This document shows, in pieces, positions 57,559 through 64,000 of a DNA stretch of 64,000 nucleotides. Below the pieces are notes generated by a model. That model had not been told where the DNA came from. It ran no database searches and saw nothing but the letters and a program-made list of their open reading frames with translations. This stretch comes from Thiomonas bhubaneswarensis (GTDB lineage: Bacteria > Pseudomonadota > Gammaproteobacteria > Burkholderiales > Burkholderiaceae_C): positions 1 to 64,000 of the forward strand of contig NZ_LIPV01000002.1 in NCBI RefSeq assembly GCF_001418255.1. The letters are read 5' to 3'. Position numbers and translations under genes: made by a program. Numbering within the stretch: position 1 is the stretch's first letter; every line of letters begins with the position of its first letter.

Positions 57559-58842
57559 ATGTCACGCTTTTGCACGCAATGCGGCACACCCAACAACGAC
57601 GAAGCCAGATTCTGCAAACAATGCGGTGCGGCGCTGAAGTCGCCCGAGCGAGTCGCTGCGCAACCCGCGCCGCAGGTTGGGCCAGAGCCTGCCGAGGTCG
57701 CATCGCCCTCGCTCGCTGCGGCGCAGGCTGAGCAAGAGGAGGCTGCTCGCCAGCAAGCCGCGCAGCAGGAGGCAGCCCGCCAACTGGCCGAGCAACAACG
57801 CGCAGAACAGGAACGAGCCGAGCAGCAACGCGCCGAGCAAGAGCGCGCGCAGGCGCAGCAGCGAGCCGATGAGGCGGCGCGCGCTGCCCAGGCCGAGCGC
57901 GACGCGCTGGCGCAACAGGCGGCGCAAGAGAAACTCGCCGCCGAGGCTGAACGCGCCGTCCAACTGACGCAAAGCCAGGCGCAGGCCGCCGCGGCGGCGG
58001 TTGCAGCCCAGCGCGAGCACGAACGTCGCGCCGCCGCAGCGCGGCTGGAGCAGGAGATTCGGGCGCGAGCTGCGCACAGCCCGTCTGCGCCCGAGATCGC
58101 GCCGCATCCTTCCGATGGGCTCGACGCATCACAGGCCAGCCCGCAGCCGGTCAAGGGCAGCAATGCGTTTCTGGTCGGCGGCATCGCCACCGGGGTGATC
58201 GCCCTGCTGCTCATAGGCGGTGGCGGGCTTTGGTGGTCCACCCAGCACCGGATGCCCAGTACAGCCAGCGCGCCGCTGGCGGCGGACAATGCGGCGTCGG
58301 TGCCCACCTCGCCTATGACTGCCGCAACCAAGGCCGTATCCGAGCCATTGACCGTTGCGGCGCCTGCCGCGTCCAGCGCGGCCGCGGAGGCTGTGACCGC
58401 ACAAGCGGCACCGGCCGTCGCGCCCTCGCCGCAGTCCGAACCACAGAAGGCCCAGCCGCCGGTCAAGCTCGAGGGCAAGGGAAAGCCTGAGATCTTCGCG
58501 CCGGTGGCTGCCCCCGCCCCCAGGCCGCATCGCCCGCAGCCGGTCGCGCAGCCAGCAACTCCAGCGCCGAAGTCTGCGCCCAAGCCGACGCCGACCCAGG
58601 CACCCACGCCTGCCGAGGAGCCTGCTGCGCCTACGTCGGCTGCGCCGCCCAGGCCGCCATCGCGGGTGGAGGCGCTGCGTGCGGCGCTCGCGGCCTGTCA
58701 GCAGAAAGGCAATTTCTTCACCCAGCAGTTGTGCATCCAGGAGCAGCGCTGGAAGTATTGTGGCGCGCCGTTGAGTGCTGACCCGCTCTGGGGCAAGGTG
58801 CCCGAATGTCCGAATTCGGCCCAGCAAACCAACAATCCTTGA
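57559..58842 (+). CDS. Zinc-ribbon, coiled-coil, single-span membrane protein of unknown function
   Basis: 427 residues from ATG 57559. An N-terminal zinc ribbon (C5/C8, C19/C22 in FCTQCGT and FCKQCG) is followed by a long Ala/Gln/Glu/Arg-rich coiled coil (about 45-170), one membrane helix (about 201-222, FLVGGIATGVIALLLIGGGG), an Ala/Pro-rich stalk, and a C-terminal domain with four Cys (ACQQKGNFFTQQLCIQEQ, KYCGAPL, PECPN). I do not know its function. It is followed by a second zinc-ribbon membrane protein after 51 bp, so the two may act together. Confidence 0.8.
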   Translation: MSRFCTQCGTPNNDEARFCKQCGAALKSPERVAAQPAPQVGPEPAEVASPSLAAAQAEQEEAARQQAAQQEAARQLAEQQRAEQERAEQQRAEQERAQAQQRADEAARAAQAERDALAQQAAQEKLAAEAERAVQLTQSQAQAAAAAVAAQREHERRAAAARLEQEIRARAAHSPSAPEIAPHPSDGLDASQASPQPVKGSNAFLVGGIATGVIALLLIGGGGLWWSTQHRMPSTASAPLAADNAASVPTSPMTAATKAVSEPLTVAAPAASSAAAEAVTAQAAPAVAPSPQSEPQKAQPPVKLEGKGKPEIFAPVAAPAPRPHRPQPVAQPATPAPKSAPKPTPTQAPTPAEEPAAPTSAAPPRPPSRVEALRAALAACQQKGNFFTQQLCIQEQRWKYCGAPLSADPLWGKVPECPNSAQQTNNP

Positions 58843-58893
58843 TTCATCTGGCCGTTGCGTTCGTTGTCACATCAACCTTGCAGGGAGAACACC

Positions 58894-60036
58894 ATGACCG
58901 TGAAGACCACCAACAACCTCGGCGTGCTGCTGCGCAGCTACGAGGCGCTGCACAACTGGCGGGCGCTGGCCATGCTAGCGGGGAGTTTTGTGCTGGGCGG
59001 GCTGGCCATTAGCGGCGGGGCCGCTGCGGGCATGAGCTCGGGCAGCCCCGCGGTGACCGCGCTGATGAGCCTGTTGGGCGCCATCATCATCATCGTGGGC
59101 ATGAACGCCAGCGGATTGATGCTGGTCGATCAGGCTTACGACCAGCCGATCCGCGGCTTCGCGCCGGCGTTTCTCGGCGGGGTGCAGTCGGCGCTGTACG
59201 TCATCGGCCTGTTGATCCTGCTTGGCCTGAGCTTCGCCGTCGTTCTGCTGGCGGCTTTTCTGCTCTCATTGTTTGGCCGCATTCCGGGCATCGGCGGGCT
59301 GTTCGGGTTTCTGCTCGGCGGGCCGCTGGTCGTGGTGGTGGCGCTGGCCTACGCGGTGCTGCTCCTGGCGGGGCCGTTGATGATTGCTGCTGTCTGGCAT
59401 GGCGAGGGTTTCGTCGCCAGCTTGTCGCGGGCCGTGGGCATCGTGGCGAGGCGGCCGCTGGAGGTGTTCATGCACTTTCTGGTGCTGGGGCTGCTGGTGT
59501 TCCCGGCGGTGGCCTTCATCTTCGCCGTGGTGTTCGTCGGCAGCATGTTCGTCGGCGGGTTTTTCGCAGCGGGCAGCTTCGGCGGCATGGGCATGGGCTG
59601 GGGCGGCATGGGTGGATGGGGCGGGATGCGCGGCATGGAAGGCGTCGCGCTGGGCGGTGCGGGCATGGGCGGCGCGGGTTTGTCGATCAGCCTGGTGTGG
59701 TTTCTCGCCTGGGCCGTGGTGAGCCTGATCTACGTTCTGGGCATGATCTTTGTCTATCGTGCCGTTGGGGAAGGTGTGGGGTCGGAAGCCACGGATGTGG
59801 TTAATCAGAAACTGGCTCAGTTCAAGCAAAAGCTCGACGAATACAAACCGCGTCCGGCACCGGCTGCGCCCGCCGCCGCAGAGCCCGCCCCGCCACCGCC
59901 CGAAGTCGGCCCGAATGCAACGCCCGATGCCGCCCTGCAATGTCCGGCCTGCCATGCCTCGGTGCAGCCCGATGACGTGTTTTGCGGCAACTGCGGGCAC
60001 CGTCTGAAGGAGGCCGATCGACACGTCGGCGAGTGA
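58894..60036 (+). CDS. Polytopic membrane protein with C-terminal zinc ribbon
   Basis: 380 residues from ATG 58894, with GGGAGA upstream. Six or so hydrophobic segments make up the first 300 residues, interrupted by a Gly/Met-rich stretch (FGGMGMGWGGMGGWGGMRGM, about 227-246). The C-terminus carries a Pro/Ala linker and a zinc ribbon (C350/C353, C364/C367: CPACHASVQPDDVFCGNC). Its first half resembles general membrane proteins of the DUF7847/YihY-like kind, but I cannot assign a family. The mirrored zinc ribbons of this protein and its neighbour suggest an interaction. Confidence 0.78.
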   Translation: MTVKTTNNLGVLLRSYEALHNWRALAMLAGSFVLGGLAISGGAAAGMSSGSPAVTALMSLLGAIIIIVGMNASGLMLVDQAYDQPIRGFAPAFLGGVQSALYVIGLLILLGLSFAVVLLAAFLLSLFGRIPGIGGLFGFLLGGPLVVVVALAYAVLLLAGPLMIAAVWHGEGFVASLSRAVGIVARRPLEVFMHFLVLGLLVFPAVAFIFAVVFVGSMFVGGFFAAGSFGGMGMGWGGMGGWGGMRGMEGVALGGAGMGGAGLSISLVWFLAWAVVSLIYVLGMIFVYRAVGEGVGSEATDVVNQKLAQFKQKLDEYKPRPAPAAPAAAEPAPPPPEVGPNATPDAALQCPACHASVQPDDVFCGNCGHRLKEADRHVGE

Positions 60037-60067
60037 TTTTCGCGGTGGGAGTCGGCACAATTCGGGG

Positions 60068-62329
60068 ATGAACGCACTCCCATCGCGCCTGGTCGCGCGT
60101 CTCCTGCCGTTACTGGTCGGCCTGTTCTGGCTGACCATTGTCGTGGACGTTGCCGCAGCAGCACCGGTGAAGCAGCCGGATGCAGGCGAGGGCAAGATTT
60201 GCCTCGTCCTCTCCGGCGGCGGGGCGCGCGGGCTGGCGCACATCGGCGCCCTGGAGGCGCTGCAGCAACTGCATGTGCCCATCGACTGCATCGCAGGCAC
60301 CAGCATGGGCGCCATCATCGGTGGGCTGTATGCGGAAGGGGTGTCAGTCGATGTGTTGCGCCAGCAGGTCTCGGGCATGGATTGGACCAGCGTGCTGTCG
60401 AGCCGTCCGGCGCGCGAGGGGCTGACCTTCAGCCGCAAACGTGCCGACGAGCAGATGCCTGGCGGCATCGAATTCGGCCTGAGCGACCGAGGGCAGGTGC
60501 AGTTTCCGAACGCGGCGGTGAACACGACCCAGCTGGAGCAGGTGCTGACCAATCTGACCCTGCCAGCGATCGGCGTGCACGACTTCAACGATCTGCCGAT
60601 TCCGTTTCGCGCCGTAGCGACCAATATGGTGAACGGCAAAAAGGTCATCCTGCAGCACGGTGTGTTGGCCACGGCGCTGCGCGCGAGCATGTCGGTGCCC
60701 GGCGTGTTTCCGCCCACCGAGGTGGGCGACGCTCTGCTGGGCGATGGCGGCCTGGTGGACAACCTGCCGGTGGACGTGGCGCGCGACATGGGGGCCAAGC
60801 ATGTCGTGGCGATCAACATCGGCACGCCGCTGGCCTCGCGCGCCTCGCTCGACAACATCGTCGGGCTCACGTCGCAGATGATCAACATTCTGATCGAGCA
60901 GAATATCCGCGCGCAGATCGGCACGCTGGGGCCCGGCGATGTGCTGATTTCGCCCGAGCTCGGCGATGTATCCGCGCTCGATTTCCAGGCGGGCGACCGC
61001 GCCATCAAGATCGGCTATGACGCGGTGATGGCCGCACGCGAGCAGCTTGCCCCGCTGGCGCTGCCGCCGGCGCAATATGCGCAGTGGCGCGACGCCTTCG
61101 CGCGCAGGGCGCAGGCGCTGGTGGCGCAGTTGCAGTTCAATGCGCCTCTGGCGGGTGTCGAGGTGCGCGGCCTGACACCGGGTGTGAGCCGGACGATTCA
61201 GGCGCAACTGCAGCAGAAGGCAGGCGAACCCCTGCAGTTCGACAAGGTGCGCGAGGACGTGGATCGCCTGTTCGGCACGGGCGATTTTTCCCGCGTCGAT
61301 TACCGACTCGTTTCCGGCCGACATGGCCAGGTGCTGGAATACCGACTGCAGGACAAGCCCTGGGGCCCCAACTACCTGCGCTTCGGCCTGGGGCTCTACA
61401 CCGATCTGCGCAATCAGTCGCGTTTTTCCCTGCAGATTTCGCAGCGCCGCCCTTGGCTCAACGACCTGGGCGGGGAGTGGCGCAACGACCTGCAGATCGG
61501 CTGGCGCAACCGCTGGATGTCCGAGCTGTACCAGCCGGTCAATCGGGGCGGCTGGCTGTTCGTGTCGCCCTATCTCGATCTGAACTCGCGGCCCGTCGAT
61601 GTCTATGTCGGCGACAACCCCATCCTGCGCTACCGCCTCACCACCGAGCGCGTCGGGCTCGATCTGGGCGTGCCGCTGGGCGAGTACGGCGAAGTGCGCG
61701 CGGGCTGGAGCCGGGCGAACATCTACGGCAGCTATCTGCTGGGAACGCCGGGTCTCGTCAAGAGCGCCGTGCTGCGCGAGGGCGGATTGCGGCTGCTGCT
61801 CATCGCCGACCGCCTCGATCACGCCTACTTCCCCCGCGAGGGCTGGCGGGGCCGCGGCGAGGTGTTTTTCGCCCGCACGGTGCTGGGCAGCGATGCCAAC
61901 TACGACCGCATCGATCTCTCCGGTCAAGACGTCGTCAGCTTCGGCCGCCATACCCTGGAGGTCGCCGCCCGGACCGCCAGCTTCCGCGACCGCACCGGGC
62001 TGAATCTCGATTACCTTTCGCTCGGCGGCTTTGATGCGCTCGGGGGCTACCGCGAAGGGCAGCTCATCGGCAACTATCTGATCTATGGCCGCATCGGGTA
62101 CCGCTACGAACTCATCACGCCCGGCCTGTTCGGCGGCGCTGCTTACCTCGGTCTGGCCTATGAACGCGGCAACACCTGGGCGCAGCGCAGCCAGGTCAGC
62201 CTGGGCGATCTGCGCTCGAGCACCAGCGTTTATCTGGGCACCGACACGCCGCTGGGCCCGGTGTATTTCGGCTTCGGCAAGGCACCGGGCCAGAAGATCA
62301 ACTTCTATCTCACGCTGGGTCGGCCTTGA
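60068..62329 (+). CDS. Patatin-like phospholipase with POTRA and beta-barrel (PlpD-type)
   Basis: 753 residues. A signal sequence (LPLLVGLFWLTIVVDVAAAA) is followed by a patatin domain (about 43-320): oxyanion loop SGGGARG (49-55), nucleophile S79 in GTSMG and the catalytic Asp in GDGG (225-228). One POTRA-like repeat (about 365-430, GVEVRGLTPGVSRTIQAQLQ) leads into a C-terminal Omp85/BamA-type barrel ending FGKAPGQKINFYLTLGRP. Type Vd autotransporters such as PlpD have this layout and release or display a phospholipase. Its end overlaps engB on the other strand by 20 bp. Confidence 0.9.
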   Translation: MNALPSRLVARLLPLLVGLFWLTIVVDVAAAAPVKQPDAGEGKICLVLSGGGARGLAHIGALEALQQLHVPIDCIAGTSMGAIIGGLYAEGVSVDVLRQQVSGMDWTSVLSSRPAREGLTFSRKRADEQMPGGIEFGLSDRGQVQFPNAAVNTTQLEQVLTNLTLPAIGVHDFNDLPIPFRAVATNMVNGKKVILQHGVLATALRASMSVPGVFPPTEVGDALLGDGGLVDNLPVDVARDMGAKHVVAINIGTPLASRASLDNIVGLTSQMINILIEQNIRAQIGTLGPGDVLISPELGDVSALDFQAGDRAIKIGYDAVMAAREQLAPLALPPAQYAQWRDAFARRAQALVAQLQFNAPLAGVEVRGLTPGVSRTIQAQLQQKAGEPLQFDKVREDVDRLFGTGDFSRVDYRLVSGRHGQVLEYRLQDKPWGPNYLRFGLGLYTDLRNQSRFSLQISQRRPWLNDLGGEWRNDLQIGWRNRWMSELYQPVNRGGWLFVSPYLDLNSRPVDVYVGDNPILRYRLTTERVGLDLGVPLGEYGEVRAGWSRANIYGSYLLGTPGLVKSAVLREGGLRLLLIADRLDHAYFPREGWRGRGEVFFARTVLGSDANYDRIDLSGQDVVSFGRHTLEVAARTASFRDRTGLNLDYLSLGGFDALGGYREGQLIGNYLIYGRIGYRYELITPGLFGGAAYLGLAYERGNTWAQRSQVSLGDLRSSTSVYLGTDTPLGPVYFGFGKAPGQKINFYLTLGRP

Positions 62330-63032
62330 TGTCGTGCGCTTCGTCGTGCGAGTGGCGCACCGCGTCTTCGAGCCAGCTTTCGATCAGTTGTGAAGCGGTT
62401 TCGATGCCCGACAGCCGCGTGGCCGAAAACAGTTGCAGCGAGATCGGCGCCGTCATGCCCACCGCCTGCGCATGCTGCGCGAGTTGATCGCGCGCGGCCT
62501 GCGCTGCTCGTTGCCCCTCTTGCCGATTGAGCTTGTCGGCCTTGGTCAGCAGCACATGCAGCGGCACGCTCGCCGGGGCCATGAATTCCAGCAGGCTCAG
62601 ATCGATGTCGGTCAGACCCAGGCGCGAATCCGCCAGCAAGATCAGGCCGACCAGCGGCCCGCGTTCGGCCAGATACTGGGCCAGAAACAATTGCCAGCGC
62701 TTCTTGTCGGCCTTGCCCACGGCGGCATAGCCGTAGCCCGGCAGATCGACCAGCAGGCCGCTGGGATGCTCCTTCGGCCCCACTGCGAAAAAATTGATGT
62801 GCTGGGTGCGACCGGGCGTTTTGGAGGCAAACGCCAGTTGACGCTGCTGGCACAGGGTGTTGATCGCGGTGGACTTGCCGGCGTTGGAGCGGCCGACGAA
62901 GGCGATCTCCGGCAGACCCGTGACCGGCAGATTGTCCATGGCCGAGCTCGTCACCATGAACCTTGCGCTGTGCAGCAGCGGACTGAAGCGCACCGGCGCT
63001 GCCGACCTGCTGGAATTCCCTATATTCGCCAT
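62310..63032 (-). CDS. engB: Ribosome-biogenesis GTPase EngB (YsxC/YihA)
   Basis: 240 residues. The G motifs are present: G1 VGRSNAGKST (46-55), G3 DLPGYG, G4 LLTKADK, and the switch I TPGRTQHINFF. EngB assists 50S assembly. It starts MANIGNSSRS; an N-terminal ARFMVTSSAMDNLP segment is normal for beta-proteobacterial EngB. It is divergent from the cytochrome c4 gene and overlaps the patatin gene's 3' end, a usual EngB-cytochrome c neighbourhood. Confidence 0.95.
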   Translation of the reverse strand: MANIGNSSRSAAPVRFSPLLHSARFMVTSSAMDNLPVTGLPEIAFVGRSNAGKSTAINTLCQQRQLAFASKTPGRTQHINFFAVGPKEHPSGLLVDLPGYGYAAVGKADKKRWQLFLAQYLAERGPLVGLILLADSRLGLTDIDLSLLEFMAPASVPLHVLLTKADKLNRQEGQRAAQAARDQLAQHAQAVGMTAPISLQLFSATRLSGIETASQLIESWLEDAVRHSHDEAHDIKADPA

Positions 63033-63234
63033 GACTTATGTATCGTTAGGATGCGCCAACTCATGAAAACAAGCTGGCCGGGGCGCAGCGTTGGGCTGTG
63101 CTCATGCCGGAGTCCGAGCCGCGCGGCGCAGTGCACGCAGTGCATTGTCGCTGTTTGTTCACTGTTTGCTTACTGTTTGCTCTTTGCGGCCTCCTTTCTG
63201 ATGGATTGCCTTCATGCCTACCCCTAAGGTCGAT

Positions 63235-63930
63235 ATGCGTGTTGCCCTGATCGCTGCTGGCTTGCTGCTGGCTTCTGCCCCATCCTGGAGCGCAGAAACA
63301 CCGGCTGCCCCGGCATCGAGTGTGATGGAAAGCTCGTTCCCGGCGCCGACAGCGGCGCAGCTTCAGGCCGGCGCCAAGGTGGCGCAGACTTGCGCGGCCT
63401 GCCACGGCCTCGACGGCAACGCGACGTCCACCGAGTTTCCCAAGCTGGCGGGGCAGCACGCCGACTATCTCGTCAAGCAACTGCACGACTATCGCGTCGC
63501 CAAGGGCGCCAACCACCCGGCGCGCATCAACGCCATCATGAACGGCATGGCCGCGACGCTCACCGACGCGCAGATTCGCGATGTGGCGCTCTATTACAGC
63601 CGCCAGACCTTCAAGCCCGGCGTGACGTTTGCCGACAAGAAAGATCTCAAACTCGGCCGGTCGATCTGGATGGCCGGCATTCCTGACCGTGCGGTGCCCG
63701 CCTGTGTCTCCTGCCACGGGCCTGGAGGCGCGGGCATGCCTTCGCGCTATCCCCGTATCGGTGGGCAATGGCAGGGCTATCTGGAAACCGAGCTGCAGAT
63801 GTTCCGCAATGATCGCCGCACCAACAGCCCGGAAATGCACGACATCGCCTCGCGCATGACGGACCAGCAAATTGCCGCCGTGGCCGACTATGCGGCCGGT
63901 TTGCGGGCGCACTACGGCATGCCGCGCTGA
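63235..63930 (+). CDS. Cytochrome c4 (diheme)
   Basis: 231 residues from ATG 63235, preceded by AAGG five bases upstream; an ATG at 63214 is the alternative. A signal peptide (MRVALIAAGLLLASAPSWSA) is followed by two class I cytochrome c domains: CAACH (C53-H57) and CVSCH (C157-H161), with axial methionines likely in IMNGMAA and ASRMTDQQ. Cytochrome c4 carries electrons from the bc1 complex to oxidases in the periplasm. The gap 63033-63234 is shared with engB and contains three tandem TGTTTG units near 63152-63179. Confidence 0.93.
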   Translation: MRVALIAAGLLLASAPSWSAETPAAPASSVMESSFPAPTAAQLQAGAKVAQTCAACHGLDGNATSTEFPKLAGQHADYLVKQLHDYRVAKGANHPARINAIMNGMAATLTDAQIRDVALYYSRQTFKPGVTFADKKDLKLGRSIWMAGIPDRAVPACVSCHGPGGAGMPSRYPRIGGQWQGYLETELQMFRNDRRTNSPEMHDIASRMTDQQIAAVADYAAGLRAHYGMPR

Positions 63931-64000
63931 GTTGCCTCAAGGGATCGAGCGGCGATACGCACTGTTACCGGAACTTTCTTCGGCCCGGGCAGCTCTTTTC

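Noticed and set aside
63150..63186. Three tandem TGTTTG units as a CRISPR or regulatory iteron array
   Set aside because: Units are about 10 bp, only three, without spacers; too little to support either reading.

Overview
The window is a GC-rich piece of a betaproteobacterial chromosome. The gene set points to Burkholderiales, and I would guess a sulfur-oxidising Thiomonas-like organism. The grounds are an octaheme tetrathionate-reductase-type cytochrome operon next to a sulfide:quinone-reductase-like flavoprotein, a cytochrome c4, a type IV minor-pilin cluster with a PilY1-like protein, and the order and flavour of the housekeeping genes. The genus is inference; no rRNA or tRNA gene is visible to anchor it.

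Layout. 1-0.42 kb: the 3' end of an IS21-family element (istB tail and end repeats). 0.6-5.5 kb: radA, alr, lplT and a membrane-anchored TlpA-like thioredoxin. 5.5-11.7 kb: a large c-di-GMP enzyme with a buried globin-like domain, a DMT permease, a glutathione peroxidase and an amino-acid-type ABC binding protein. 11.9-15.8 kb: glycolate oxidase glcDEF. 16.2-20.6 kb: an alkylation and SOS repair block (ada-alkA fusion, ogt, a DMT permease, a Y-family polymerase behind a LexA box). 20.6-24.3 kb: a histidine-phosphatase gene broken by a 267-bp MITE, a Kef-type antiporter and a Phd/CcdB toxin-antitoxin pair. 24.3-33.4 kb: an MdtABC-type RND efflux operon with its own outer-membrane factor. 33.5-39.2 kb: a cobalamin adenosyltransferase, a D-lactate dehydrogenase-type flavoprotein, BrnT/BrnA, a VOC protein, a DMT permease divergent from a LysR regulator, and a frameshifted Uma2 gene. 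39.6-45.1 kb: the SQR-like flavoprotein, the octaheme/cytochrome b/unknown-protein operon and a TIGR04325-type methyltransferase. 45.2-55.0 kb: a membrane GGDEF-EAL protein and seven pilus-assembly genes. 55.2-57.5 kb: groESL under CIRCE. 57.5-64 kb: two zinc-ribbon proteins, a patatin with a beta-barrel, engB and cytochrome c4.

Several short repeats deserve attention. They are a MITE with 31-bp inverted ends and a TA target duplication; a 174-bp inverted-end element present twice (15.8 and 39.4 kb); and a family of hairpin-rich extragenic repeats, one of which sits in frame inside the ada-alkA coding sequence. Another GC-rich hairpin has been absorbed into the N-terminus of the MdtB-like pump.

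Functionally, the window joins respiration of sulfur or nitrogen compounds (octaheme cytochrome, SQR-like protein, cytochrome c4), 2-hydroxyacid oxidation (GlcDEF, D-LDH), DNA-damage defence, drug efflux, and surface attachment (pili, lectin-domain PilY1, two c-di-GMP enzymes). No CRISPR array, prophage or large integrative element was found.
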